From Nitzschia sp. pyKryTriq1 (lineage: Eukaryota; Bacillariophyta; Bacillariophyceae; Bacillariales; Bacillariaceae): a stretch of 64,000 nt of DNA. The notes under the pieces are model-generated. The model saw nothing but the letters and a program-made list of their open reading frames with translations, was not told where the DNA came from and did no database searches. The DNA is taken from the NCBI GenBank assembly GCA_956465555.1, contig OY101131.1:447469-511468 (forward strand), given 5' to 3'. Positions 30,235 to 40,560 of this stretch are shown piece by piece. Position numbers and translations under genes: made by a program. Each line of letters opens with the position of its first letter. Positions within the stretch are counted from its first letter, which is position 1.

Positions 30235-31159
30235 ATGGTGGTTCAGAGCTTGCTGGTGAGATTTGTTGCAGGAGGAATTGCAGTGCTGGCCTCTCTTCGC
30301 TATGGAACAGGGCTGTATGCCTGGAGAGAAACCGAGAAGCTGGAGCGTCCCTCATACGATGTTATTGCCAAATTGCCTGACGGAATAGAGATCAGGCGAT
30401 ATGAGCCCTATATGATTGCTGAGACCACTGTCGATGGTGTGGGTTTCCGATAACCGACTGCATCTGGGTTTCGAGCCTGTGCCGGTATGTGGTTGTATTG
30501 CAGAGTGTTGTTGCTCATTGAGGAAGTGTGCGGAATGATGATTCGCATTATCGATCGGTGTCTCCGGGATGTCGTGGAGGCTGTAAAATCCATGCATCCA
30601 CTAAATCCAATAATCTTGATCAGTGTTCTCACTCCCCACTTCCCGCATCCCCCCATCCACAGAATACATATTCGGGAAGAACAAAAAGGCAAAAAGATGG
30701 TCATTAACTGGTCTTTTGACAAGTCAAGAAGCGCTGAGTGGGGAAAAGATGGCCATGACGGCACCGGTTCGAGTCTCAGGCGAGAGCCCCAACAAGGTGG
30801 GTGAGACGATGGCCATGACGGCCCCAGTACGAGTCTCTGGTGGAACCAAAAAGACCAGGGTATCTTTTGTTATTGGCAAGAAGTACAATATGAAGACAGC
30901 ACCTATTCCATTAAACAGCAATGTCAAGCTACGGGAAATTCCGGCGCATACGCTTGCAGTTCGTACATTTTCCGGGCCGCCACCAAAGGATGAGCGGGTC
31001 ATTCGCGAACGCGCCCTAATCGACAAGGCCCTTGCCAAGGCCGGAGTCAAGGTCAAATCCAACAGCGAGACACTACTTTATGGATACCATGACCCATTCA
31101 TCACGCCCAATATTCTAAGACGGAACGAAGTAGCAGTGCTAGTCGAAGGAAGTGCCTAA
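30235..31159 (+). CDS. SOUL-family heme-binding-like protein with one in-frame stop
   Basis: Exon 1 is 30235-30484 and exon 2 is 30663-31159 (intron 30485-30662, GTATGT...CCACAG), totalling 248 codons plus stop. The N-terminus has a short hydrophobic segment. The SOUL blocks are YDVIAKLPDGIEIRRYEPYM and AETTVDG, then SGFRACA joined by the splice to EYIFGKNKK. Two near-identical MAMTAPVRVSG copies follow where the family has one, then the closing DPFITPNILRRNEVAV. SOUL/HBP proteins bind tetrapyrroles; in algae many are plastid or eyespot linked. The codon at 30451-30453 is TAA in the middle of a well-aligned block, so the gene is either a recent pseudogene, a sequencing error or read through. 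No normal-size intron removes it without losing family residues; a 39-nt one (GTGTGG...CGAG) could. Confidence 0.78.
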
Positions 31160-31509
31160 TTGCTGGGGACGAGCTCAACAAACCTCTACTTTTGGGGGCC
31201 CCCGGCGACTATAGAAGAAACTGCCGAGAACGGCCTAGATTACCTAGTCAAATAGATAAGCATAGAGTACAAACCCTGATAGCGCAACAGAAAGACTAAG
31301 TTTGCGATACTGCCTCTAGCAATTAGACTGAGGGGAAGTGAAGAGATCGTCTCGGAATCGAAGATAAACTTATGAAAACAGATTGATTCGCAGTTCTTCA
31401 ATGAGAAAGTTAGTTTGTCTCGTGGCAAATATTCCTGCCTCTACTAGCTAGATGCGCTTGTGGAGTATATACATCCTTCCGAATATCAGCTGCCTAAAGG
31501 CGGGGTGCT
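31160..31509. other. Short convergent spacer
   Basis: It holds a GGGGGCCCCC palindrome (31194-31203), possibly part of the SOUL 3' end. Nothing else is seen. Confidence 0.4.
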
Positions 31510-32025
31510 TCATTTGAATACGTATCGTTGAAAGAAGTCATTTGCAAACCAAAAGACAATCCCCGCCCAAACGCTGGAGAGAACAACTTGCTTGGGATCC
31601 AAAGTGACATAGTCCAGTTGGTATCCCTTCCGTTTAGCTTCCATACGCTCGAAAATCCAGTCCTGTGCGTTTTCATTAAAACGATCCATATTGCCTTGTG
31701 CTTCCCAACGTGTAACTTTTTCGCCTGCCATGAACTTGAGCACTGCTTGGTCGTACATTCCTGGCTGTGTCACCCGGACGAAAAATGCTTTGGGCCCATG
31801 TCGTAGGAGACTTCGAACGGGAGGATAACTTGCGGAGTCACTTTCTTCCTCTGATGATGGGAACCATTTCTGCTCCGAGGGGTCGAATCTCGGTACCATT
31901 TGCAGCGATGATTGTTTCCTCGTCGAGGATGAGATCTCAGCAGCATGATGGTGAACAAACCCCATGACCGCCCCTGGGAACACCACGAGCAGGCTGAATA
32001 AGGTAGGAATGCAAGAGGTCTTCAT
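31510..32025 (-). CDS. Small plastid-targeted membrane protein, unknown function
   Basis: 171 residues from the ATG at 32025; an in-frame ORF extends 42 codons further up but lacks sense as a leader. The signal peptide (residues 1-23, MKTSCIPTLFSLLVVFPGAV) is followed by MGFVHHH, an ASAFAP-like site with Phe at +1, so plastid import is likely. The mature part has an amphipathic block (SLLRHGPKAFFVRVTQPG) and a charged segment with an MDRFNENAQDWIFERMEAKR helix. One C-terminal membrane span (VVLSSVWAGIVFWFAND) ends in FFQRYVFK. The compact, low-repeat sequence looks conserved, but I do not recognise the family. A thylakoid or envelope accessory protein is a guess. Confidence 0.7.
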   Translation of the reverse strand: MKTSCIPTLFSLLVVFPGAVMGFVHHHAAEISSSTRKQSSLQMVPRFDPSEQKWFPSSEEESDSASYPPVRSLLRHGPKAFFVRVTQPGMYDQAVLKFMAGEKVTRWEAQGNMDRFNENAQDWIFERMEAKRKGYQLDYVTLDPKQVVLSSVWAGIVFWFANDFFQRYVFK

Positions 32026-32796
32026 GGTAGCAATGCCTTTTGGTACGAGTAGACTGACCCAACCCGGCGGAAGAGTAAGATTAATAATGATACCGTCGCG
32101 TCGATCGTCGACGTCGGCGCATCGTCGGCGGAAGAGGAAAGATCGATCCATTTTTTTCGATCGGCTATCGGATATGCGCGTCCCATAGGTACATCTGGTA
32201 CCGTACTTGTACCGCAGTACCTCTACTCTCTGTCGCTCTCATCCCTCTTGCACCAATAGAAAAAACCCGGAGATTAGTATCTTTTTCACTTTTCGCTGCG
32301 TCAGAGATCAGAGAGGATGTACGAGGACTTGTACAGTACCGGTACCGGTAATGCATCTCGTATTGTAGATCTCTTTACAGGATATGACTCAGACCGTGAT
32401 TCATATCTAGCTATGGCTCTCCCCCTTTTAGGAGGACCTCTACAAAAACCCATCTCTACACACGTAGCCTGCTACGGTACTGTACTCTTGCTAGCACCGG
32501 TAGTACTCACAGTAGCTGGAGATAACCAAGACTTCTCTCTACTAGAGTAGAACAGAAAGCGAAACAGATAGCTGACGTAGCTACTGTTACCCCGGGAGAC
32601 TAATTAATGTACTCACGAAGGAAGGGCTTGTATTCCTGCTGCCAAAGGGCGCTCTCTACAGGAGAGGAGATTCCTCCCCCACGGCTCAATCTCAAACCTG
32701 CCAACAGCGCAGAGTACTCGAGCTACTGCATGACTCGGGTTGGAATGCTCGTTTCATTCTTGTGCCTCGATAATCTATTGGTGAATGAGAAGTCGA
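32026..32796. other. Spacer with overlapping TACCGGTACCGGTA
   Basis: Two overlapping TACCGGTA words (32338-32351) sit in a GTAC-rich stretch. No gene is seen. Confidence 0.5.
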
Positions 32797-34248
32797 TCAT
32801 CGCTTCTTTTTGGAAGGTGGTGGTGCTTCCATCCGTTTCTTCAGATATTTGCCGTAGCGACTCTTTCGTTTCGAATTGGTCAGTCGAACCAGTAAAGCGT
32901 CCAAGCCTCCTCCCTGTTCTTCCCAGTATCGGATCACCTTTTCACCCGGAACTTCTCCCCCCTGATCGTTACCTACTCCTTTTGTCTTCCATATTTCTTG
33001 AAAGTCCATTTCAGGAGATACCATATGGATTTCTCGTTCCCGTGGCTTGCCAAGTGGATTGTGTACGTATCGAATTCCCTTCCATTCAAAATCTTTGGGA
33101 CGGTGTGAATGTCCAAAGACATGGATCCGTCGAATAGTAGTTGTACTATTTTGGAAAGGGGGTGGATGCAACGACAAGCTTCGAATTTGTTGGTCTAATA
33201 TCGTGGTACCGGCCACTTTGGCAAACTTGGCCGAAACCCCCCCTCCGCCGTGATCGAGCCATCGATCTCGACGAAAGACGGGAGACTCCACATCTTTCCA
33301 GTCCGGTAAGCACTGTTGATTGGGCAAAAAGTGACTGATCGTCATGACAGCAGAGGATCCATCAACAATATTCTTAGCATCTTGGGCCATCCATTCAGGA
33401 AGGCGTTCGAGTAGAGGTTTGTTTCGATTGGCATAGTACCGAGCGACGCCGTCGGGTATTTTTTGATTCGGGGCGTCCATCGACTTATATCCAGGCCATT
33501 GACACCGAAGAAAGTCCACCCATGGCCACTTTCCAAAATCGTGGCACAAATCTTCACATTCCACTAGACTCAAACTTCCGTCATACCAACTGTCCAATGG
33601 TACCAGCCACAACGAATGAGGGCGCTCGGGGGTACCGCCTACTCGAAGACATGTCCGAGAAGTGTACACTCCCAGGTCTCGACAGGTTTGATAGACTTCT
33701 TCGATTTTGTCGATTGATGATCGAGTAGGATCTTTTTCCAATTCCTTGGAATGCAACCAAGCTTCGTGATTGCCTGCGACAAAGAGGACACTGGCTCCGG
33801 TCCGAACCAAGAACATGAGCGATTCCTCGATCCGATCCATATCATGGGAAATATCGCCGGCCACGACAATCAAATCAGATTCCCCTAGTACAACCACGTT
33901 ATCAGTGCCATAATATTCGGATAGAGTAATGGGGCAGGTGTGGTTTGCCAGCCATTGCATATTGTCGGCGTGGTCGGTGTGCAAATCGGAGATGCACAGG
34001 ACTCGATCAATATGATCCAAGTGAATGTATTCCACTGCATCAGCACCTAGTACTGGATCATGATCCGAGCTGCTGCTACTGCTTCTGGACAAAGTCGAAC
34101 GAGTATAATGACGACACGATGGCTTGAGAGCGGGTTTCTGGAGTACAACAACAAAGGCCACGCTGGTCGCCACCAAGAAGCACAAGCACCAAGAAACGGC
34201 GTCCAGAAAAGAAAGGTATCTGGATGAGCGTCTCCTCATCGTGATCAT
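32797..34248 (-). CDS. Calcineurin-like metallophosphoesterase with N-terminal anchor
   Basis: A 483-residue single-exon gene. Residues 14-40 are hydrophobic (signal anchor or secretory signal). The metal-site motifs of the family are all present in order: SDLHTDH (DxH), VVAGDIS (GDxx), FVAGNHE (GNHE), SHFLPN and GHSHRP. Two metal ions would be held by these Asp, Asn and His residues and used to hydrolyse phosphoesters. The linker between GNHE and SHFLPN is long (about 150 residues). The C-terminus is basic and ends in SKKKR. Sub-family and substrate are not evident; a Ser/Thr phosphatase proper is unlikely given the motif spacing. The start at 34248 could be replaced by Met4 (34239). Confidence 0.88.
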   Translation of the reverse strand: MITMRRRSSRYLSFLDAVSWCLCFLVATSVAFVVVLQKPALKPSCRHYTRSTLSRSSSSSSDHDPVLGADAVEYIHLDHIDRVLCISDLHTDHADNMQWLANHTCPITLSEYYGTDNVVVLGESDLIVVAGDISHDMDRIEESLMFLVRTGASVLFVAGNHEAWLHSKELEKDPTRSSIDKIEEVYQTCRDLGVYTSRTCLRVGGTPERPHSLWLVPLDSWYDGSLSLVECEDLCHDFGKWPWVDFLRCQWPGYKSMDAPNQKIPDGVARYYANRNKPLLERLPEWMAQDAKNIVDGSSAVMTISHFLPNQQCLPDWKDVESPVFRRDRWLDHGGGGVSAKFAKVAGTTILDQQIRSLSLHPPPFQNSTTTIRRIHVFGHSHRPKDFEWKGIRYVHNPLGKPREREIHMVSPEMDFQEIWKTKGVGNDQGGEVPGEKVIRYWEEQGGGLDALLVRLTNSKRKSRYGKYLKKRMEAPPPSKKKR

Positions 34249-34444
34249 CGTGAGAGAAGAATGATGGATCTGAATCTACGATAGTGTTGCCATCCCGTCA
34301 CTCTTTCAATGACTGAAGTCTTTCTGGGGAATGCGACTCGCTGCTAATCTGCATCATGAATAAAATCGATCCGCATTGTTATATTATTAGCCACACAGCA
34401 CACCGACCCAAAATGCTCGACTGTGTCGACCACATGATAGAGCA

Positions 34445-34452
34445 CCACGTGG
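34445..34452. promoter_or_regulatory. G-box palindrome CCACGTGG
   Basis: It lies in the divergent spacer, about 195 bp from the phosphoesterase start and 75 bp from the start of the small acidic protein. This is inferred as a regulatory site by the repeated octamer. Confidence 0.35.
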
Positions 34453-34522
34453 AAGTTCTGAGCTCGTTCTCATAGCTCGTACAATAAGCGGTATACTACT
34501 GTAAGAAAAGATTTTAGATACG

Positions 34523-34870
34523 ATGCGAAAAAAAGAGGATCCATTGTTTTTGTTATATCGCCATCGCGCGTCTGTTGGAACGACCTCTTCGATGATTACC
34601 GCAATTATTTTGGTAAAGACTCAAGACCAGTTGGAAGAGATATGGAACGAGCTCGGTCCTGTTCTTACCAACAAGAAACTAGACTTCCTGCTGACTCCTT
34701 TTTTCAATGAACAAGGCAATCCTGTTCTCCCGCAAGGGATGGAACAAATGACCGCCTGGGATCTCGAGCGTCTGCGAGACTTGGAGCAAATGGCCGCCGA
34801 TCTTCGCTCTGATTATGATTCAGGTTCCAGCTCGGATGATTCAGGTTCCAGCTCTGAGGATTTTGACTAA
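34523..34870 (+). CDS. Small acidic hypothetical protein
   Basis: 115 residues from 34523, or 92 from Met24 (34592), which has the better-looking N-terminus. It has a possible strand/helix core (AIILVKTQDQLEEIWNELG), an amphipathic helix (LERLRDLEQMAADL) and a tail with two DSGSSSxD copies. No family is recognised. It lies divergent to the phosphoesterase. It may be a real small gene or a fortuitous frame; the coherent helical content favours a gene. Confidence 0.45.
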   Translation: MRKKEDPLFLLYRHRASVGTTSSMITAIILVKTQDQLEEIWNELGPVLTNKKLDFLLTPFFNEQGNPVLPQGMEQMTAWDLERLRDLEQMAADLRSDYDSGSSSDDSGSSSEDFD

Positions 34871-35273
34871 CGATTACTAGCAGCGAAACTATGAAATTGT
34901 AACCAGCACCTGCTGCGGATTCCATCCCAATTCGGTACGAGGGCCAATCGAGAATGGAATTTTCCCACTTGGTAAGCAACTTTAGGCTGTTTTGGCTTTG
35001 CTAGTAACCAAATTAGACAGTTCACTTTTCGCTGCTTTACGATATAGTTCTAGTGTAGTAGTCATTAGTATATCAAAAAGCAACGACGAGTAGAGAATCA
35101 GCATAGAGAACAAGCACGGGGGGCTTCTTGCAATCTCAGCTCTAGTGGGGCATGGTGATCGTCCCGAAGCTTAGTAGCTCCCGTCAACTTCGAAACGGCA
35201 CTTCTACTAGAACTGCAGAGACCGTCCTATGCTTTCAAATTGGAGATGTATCAACGGGCAGATAATACTATAT
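34871..35273. other. Convergent spacer with a dispersed-repeat match
   Basis: Positions 35015-35051 resemble 24889-24923 (shared TTTTCGCTGCTTTACG). No gene is seen. Confidence 0.4.
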
Positions 35274-37412
35274 TCATTCAAAATGGTAGTGCATCCCAAG
35301 AGCCTCAAAATAGGACGAGGTGACATGGTCCGTAAACAGTCGGGGGCTATCGGCTTCGATGGTGCGCAAGGCAGGAGAAGTGCCATCGGCTTCGACACAT
35401 CGAAGAAGCCGAGATGCTACGGGGGTAACCATTGTCCCGTCTTCGTCTTCCATTTGCTGCTCTGTACCTCTTTGCTGATCGTTGCTATCATGATGATGAT
35501 GATGATGATGTTGCTCCTCCTCGTCTTTCCAGGGACTGTAAATGAGCAAGACGCGTCCCGCAACAAACAAATGTTCGGCTTTACGAATCTCTGGAGTTCC
35601 ATCCTCGATTGCGTCTCTCCATTCTTCGAGTGTCAGCAATGGACCGTTGGTCGTATTCGATTTCGTCTTTGTCGTAGATTCAAGTTTAGAAGAAGATGCA
35701 GCAGCCGGTGTTGGCACGGAAGTACTGCTATTAGCACGTCCACCATGTCCCACGTCGTCCCGGTCACTTTCGTCCTCACTGCTACTATCACTGTCACCAC
35801 TTATATGATGCCCCGTGTGAGATGAAAAGAGTTGCTTGATAAATGTTGCCGTGGTTTTGGGACCCGTCGGGTTCATGTTTCGCTCCTTCAGTCGTTCATG
35901 AATACATTTCAATCCCTTCAATAGAATCGCCAAATTGAACAAACTGCAGCGCGGAATCAAGTCGGCATTGTGAACAAAAGAAGTCACAAAAGGAGCCGAG
36001 GCAATGGCCGAGTCATGATCCAAGACTGGCGGTGGTGCAAATGCATAGACCTGGAGTCGTTCTTCCAATTCAGGATATTGAGCTCGCAGAATCAACGCTG
36101 ACAACGTGGCGGCCCCTCCTCCCAAACTGTAATATTGCGCAGTATGTACAAACAACGAGTAAGAGGCGTGCTGAGTTGTTGCGTCCGATGGTCTTTCTTT
36201 TCTCGCATTCCATCCCACTTACCTGTGCCCACAAAGTACCACGGAGTATCCGGCGTCGATTGCCCAGTCCTGGATGATGGGTCGTATTCTCTTGGTCATT
36301 CGTTGCGCCGACAGCAAAATACCTTCGTGACATCGGATATGATTATCGCCCTGAGAATCATCGTCTTCGACTCGTATTTGCTCGTGGCCACTGACAATTT
36401 CCACTTCGTCGTGATTACTGTCCTCGTCGTCTACTATTGTTGTTGTGGCTGTGGTTGCTGTTGCTTCTTGCGCTGCTAATAAAGAAATCGCCTCCAAAGT
36501 CGTGGACGAATGACGCTGGGACAATCGAATTTCATGAGGCCGTTCCGCTTGCACTTCGATCCGCCCCCGTTCTTCATCGTCATCGTCATGTCGTAACGGA
36601 GCCGCATGGCCACAACAATCCGTGACCAAATCTTCCAAGGTGGACGTTCCTCGGATGCCAATCACCATTTGACGACGAATTCCTGAAACTGCCACATAGT
36701 AGGCAACATGTCCTGGCCTTGTGGATTGATCGTGATGTAGGACTAATTCGTAGTCCCGTTCCTGCAGGATTCTTGCCAGTTTGCTGCTGTTGTTCTTGGT
36801 ATCTTTGTTGTTATTCTTGTCCGTGGTCGTAGTCGTAGTTGCAGTGGTAGTGTCTCGATGGTACGCCCACGTTGCAAACTCGAGGGCTTGCTGATGTTCG
36901 GGTGTTTGAACGTCCTCCTCTAATGACAAGGGGCGGCCCGCCGTTTCGTATCCATAATCCCGAGTCAACGTCTTATCCTCAACAGTGCTTGTTGCTGCTG
37001 TCGTTAATTGCAAGTCTTTCATTTGTCGCGACCATTTGATAAAGGCCAAAATCGCCGCATGCAGTTGTGGAATTTCGTACAATTCCTCCATGGATTGGGT
37101 CATGCGATGAAAACTCTGGAGCACGGATACCAAATGCGTCAATTCTTCGCGACCCCTCTCCTCTTTCTGATTATTTTCTTTTTCATTTTCATCATCACCT
37201 TTGTAATTGAATAAAAATATAGTTTGAAATGAAATATCTTCCTTGATCCAACCAGGAATCCATTTCCAGATCCACTTGGCCAACACTGCGACAATGCTCG
37301 CCGTGGTGACGGCCGTCGCGACTTCCGGACTGTAGAGGGCAGTCGCTTGAATGGCTAGGCGTTTCATGGCCATCATGGCGCCAGGTACCGCCAAGGCCGC
37401 CGGTCCAGGCAT
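35274..37412 (-). CDS. Class 3 lipase, sn-1 diacylglycerol-lipase-like, two exons
   Basis: Exon 1 is 37412-36223 and exon 2 is 36126-35274 (96-nt intron), giving 680 residues. The chosen ATG starts [18 protein letters not shown]; a longer frame to 37613 gives a poor leader. Residues 30-55 are hydrophobic. The alpha/beta-hydrolase core has [16 protein letters not shown] (oxyanion strand) and the nucleophile elbow CGH|SLGGG. The codon of the catalytic Ser is split by the intron (AG|T). The later [11 protein letters not shown] supplies the acid residue, and GRVLLIYSP with TDHVTSSYF supplies the His, as in diacylglycerol lipases. Long insertions are rich in Ser, Thr, Asp and a His run. Likely role: release of fatty acid from diacylglycerol at a membrane. 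Confidence 0.88.
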
Positions 37413-37793
37413 CTTAGTCTTTTGATGGTTGAATTGAGTGGTGTTGGTGGTGGTGGTGGTAAATGAAGATTGGATGGGATGAAGAAGGAAGCGGGAAGAA
37501 CAATGGGAATGAATAGCGGTGGGAAAAGATCGGCGATGATGCTGATTCGTGTCTGATGTTTGAGATTCGGGATTGATCCAACGGTTGTCCAACGGAGCGC
37601 GCGCCGGCCGCAAGTCTTGGATGGTGCGCGGTGCGCGGCGGAAAGCGGAAGATTATCACCGTGTCCGTACTACGTCCGTTCCTTCCGCCGTCCCGATCGC
37701 GAGACGTCAGTCCAAGAAGTCGATTGCTGACTCGGTATGTACTAGGGCAATAATAGGTACATAGGAACATCTCCACAAGGAGTATCTCTCGAA

Positions 37794-37816
37794 CATTCAT
37801 TCATTCATTCATTCAT
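37794..37816. repeat. (TTCA)n tract overlapping the stop of the cereblon gene
   Basis: Five to six TTCA units on the plus strand read TGAATGAATGAATGA on the minus strand, so the stop codon lies within the repeat and is backed by further in-phase and out-of-phase TGAs. Confidence 0.85.
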
Positions 37817-39851
37817 CTTGAAGCGTCGTCAAACTCGAAGATTGAAAGCCAAAGAACGTATCGGGACAATTTTTCTTGGTAGAACTATTGCTGGTGGTTG
37901 TGGTGGTGGTGCTGGTTGTAACAGGACGAGAGACACGTTGAAACTTCCATCCCAGCAGGGACGCACACCGTCGGCAGTACGCAATGGTCCAGCTATATCC
38001 AGGAAAGTAACTACAGAAAGAGGGATTGCATACGTATTAAACGGTGTCAGATGATGATGATGATGTATCGTCGTCAGGATATTCGTCGTTTGATGGATCG
38101 ATGACACGCCTGCGAACAACATCATCATCACGACGTACCTGTTCTCAGTACTGGGAGGCCCTTGATAGTACAGACGCCGTTCTTCAACTACGCCTCGAAG
38201 CGTGGTGATTTGATGAATGTACCCATGATCGTTGACTATGTTTTGGGAAAACAAAGGAAATGTTGTAGTGAGGCGTGCCAATTTCCGACATGTGGTAGGC
38301 TGGCAGCAGCAGCAGCAACGACGACGACGACGACGTACCGTAGTTGGAGGTGGCACCTTCGGCACCGTGAAAAGAAAAGACCTGGCCTACCGGTGCCAAT
38401 TTCATTTCACATCGAGCACATCCCAAGTAACGTACTTCTTCCACATTTACCAATTCCAAAACTTTGGCACGGAGCATTCGTAGTCTCTCCAGCGTACTTG
38501 ACATTTGAAGCAGTAGGAGACGTTCACTCTGCGTAAACGGCATGTTCCCAGCCAACCAAAATGAAAACTGGGTAGGAGAACAAGAGGTGGACCAATCGTC
38601 GTCGTTTTCGTTGTCATCGTCACTGCCAGCAATGTCGACCTTGGTCTCTTTACGCCTAGTACGGGAGATCGGATGACGAGTGCCCAAATGAGGAAGATTG
38701 GATCGACCGCGATTCTGTTGAAGCAAAGCGACCAATTCATCCACAATTTTCCAAGGAAAGTTGCGATCATACACAAAATGTGGGATGGGTGTCATGATGG
38801 ATAGGTTCCAAGTAACTTGATCGTGCCTCCTGACTCTCCAATTCTTATTCTTATCAGTCTCGTCCTCGTCAGCAAAACCTGTAACATCACCACTACCCCC
38901 CGTCGGTCGGGAAGAAAAAAGCTTTCGATGATTGAGAAACGGCGGCCGCAAAAGTGGCACATCACGAATTTCGCGAACTTGATAGATGGATGAGGCAGCC
39001 GAAGAATCTGAAGGAATGGGAGCAACCACCTCAAATCGACTGGTCCCTACGGCTGTAAACACTAACTCCGTCATTTCCTGGTATCGTCGCCAGACATGGG
39101 AGGAAGGCCTGTTGCTGCTGCTGCTGCTGCTGCTGTTTTCAACTTGTTGTAGACCCTCAGTAGTGAGTTCTTGGGTGTATTGGATAGTCGCAATTGTTCC
39201 GATTCGACCGATATAGGGATGTTCGTGTACCATCCTGGCGTAGTCAACATCTTCATCTTCATCTGCATCGTCACCATCGCTATCATCCGCACCTGCGCCA
39301 TTGCTATTCTCGTTGTTTCTGCGCCTACTTCTATTGGTAACAGCACGGCGTTCTCGACGTCGTCGTCGTGCGTAGATAGAAATGTAGGACTCGTGGGTCA
39401 AGATGCCTAGACGAACTTCGGGTTGTCGGTGCGGGACATTCCGGCAAACTTCTATCTGATGTCCCAAATATGAAATCAAGGAGCGGTCGCGTAACTTGAC
39501 AGGGATGGTCGATCCTGGAAACAACACGAGCTGTAATTCTAAAATCGCCAGTTCGATCGTGGCGGCGGGGCCGGTAGAAGCACCATTCATCATCCTCGTT
39601 GTCGGCTCCTCATGAAGTTTTGACGGATCTTGTTCTACCAGAAGAGGATGCGATGCTCCTGATAAATAGGAATGATCACGGGGCAACGGAAATGCGGGCT
39701 CGTCGTCGTTGGAGGACGATGACGAAGATGCAGTCGTATCGTCTGACATCATGTTGCCATCCTCGTCGTCGCCGACATCGTCGTCGACTGGAATGATTGC
39801 CATTTGGTTTTGAGCTTCCGGCCGTCCTCTTTCGTTTTGTCCATCGTTCAT
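37809..39851 (-). CDS. CRBN: Cereblon homologue (Lon-N plus CULT domain), three exons
   Basis: Exons are 39851-38339, 38235-38139 and 38010-37809, giving 603 residues; introns are 103 and 128 nt. The N-terminal 80 residues are acidic. The Lon N-like domain starts at ELAILELQLVLFPGSTIP and carries acidic, Arg-rich insertions. The C-terminal CULT domain is assembled over the three exons: LGCARCEMKLAPVGQVFS, then NYVNDHGYIHQ, then GPPSTENSYFPGYSWTIAYC and CASLLGWKF. Both CxxC pairs for zinc (CARC, CRRC) are present. Of the three aromatic cage Trp residues of animal cereblon, two are kept (YSW, GWKF) and one is Tyr (NSY). Cereblon is the substrate receptor of a CRL4-DDB1 ubiquitin ligase that reads C-terminal cyclic imide degrons. 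The role in this organism is inferred. Confidence 0.88.
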
Positions 39852-40560
39852 GATTATATCTCCCACAACTCCTGAAACATATAACGATGATGCTTATATG
39901 TCAAAGCAAGCAACCACCTCACATGCATGAAAACGAAAAGGGAAGGTGCCGCTGGGGCCGCGATCCATCCATCCGTTTTCGCGCCAAATCGACTATGTCG
40001 AACCATTTCTTGGATTCGGCTGTGCGCGGGCGGCGGTGGCATTTTTGTTGCTGTGCGAGTCCGGTGGGCGCGCTCGTCGAAGATCGCAAAGATCAGGGAT
40101 CAATAAATACGAGGGATGTGCCAAGCCAAAGAAAAATTCCCTTCGTGGCAGAAAGCAAGCCACTTTCATCACGGCGCATCGCGCACAATAATTGTTCTCC
40201 GTGTTAAATCCCCCTAAAACGCCAGAAGGTGAGGCCGCTCGTCTCGCCCACGCGATAACACGTGTTGTAGTAACTACCTTTCCGGCAATGGATCACTATC
40301 ACGAAATTAAAAAACGACTGACGTTACAAATCGTCTAAGTATGGTTAGGTGGAGTGTGCTGTGCAAGGGTATAACCTTCAGGGCTGTTTACGATCATTGA
40401 GAGCTTGGCCAATTTTACATAGTGATATCGCGAGAGCGGCCAATTTTACATAGAAAAAATCCTGCCCCTTGCTTGGCTTTATACCCTACTTTACTTCACA
40501 AGTAAAAATAGAAATGCAGGTCGGCCAGTAAGTGTACATAACAAACAGAATTTGTTAACA
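39852..40560. other. Spacer with a direct repeat
   Basis: No gene is seen. GGCCAATTTTACATAG occurs twice (40407-40422 and 40438-40453) with a shared GAGAGC lead-in. Confidence 0.55.
40407..40453. repeat. 16-bp direct repeat GGCCAATTTTACATAG, two copies
   Basis: Two exact copies are spaced 31 bp apart, downstream of the repeat-protein gene. They contain a CCAAT word, but the location is at a gene 3' end. Confidence 0.85.

Noticed and set aside
31194-31203. GGGGGCCCCC palindrome as a terminator
   Set aside because: Rho-type hairpin terminators do not apply to nuclear genes, and no U-run follows.
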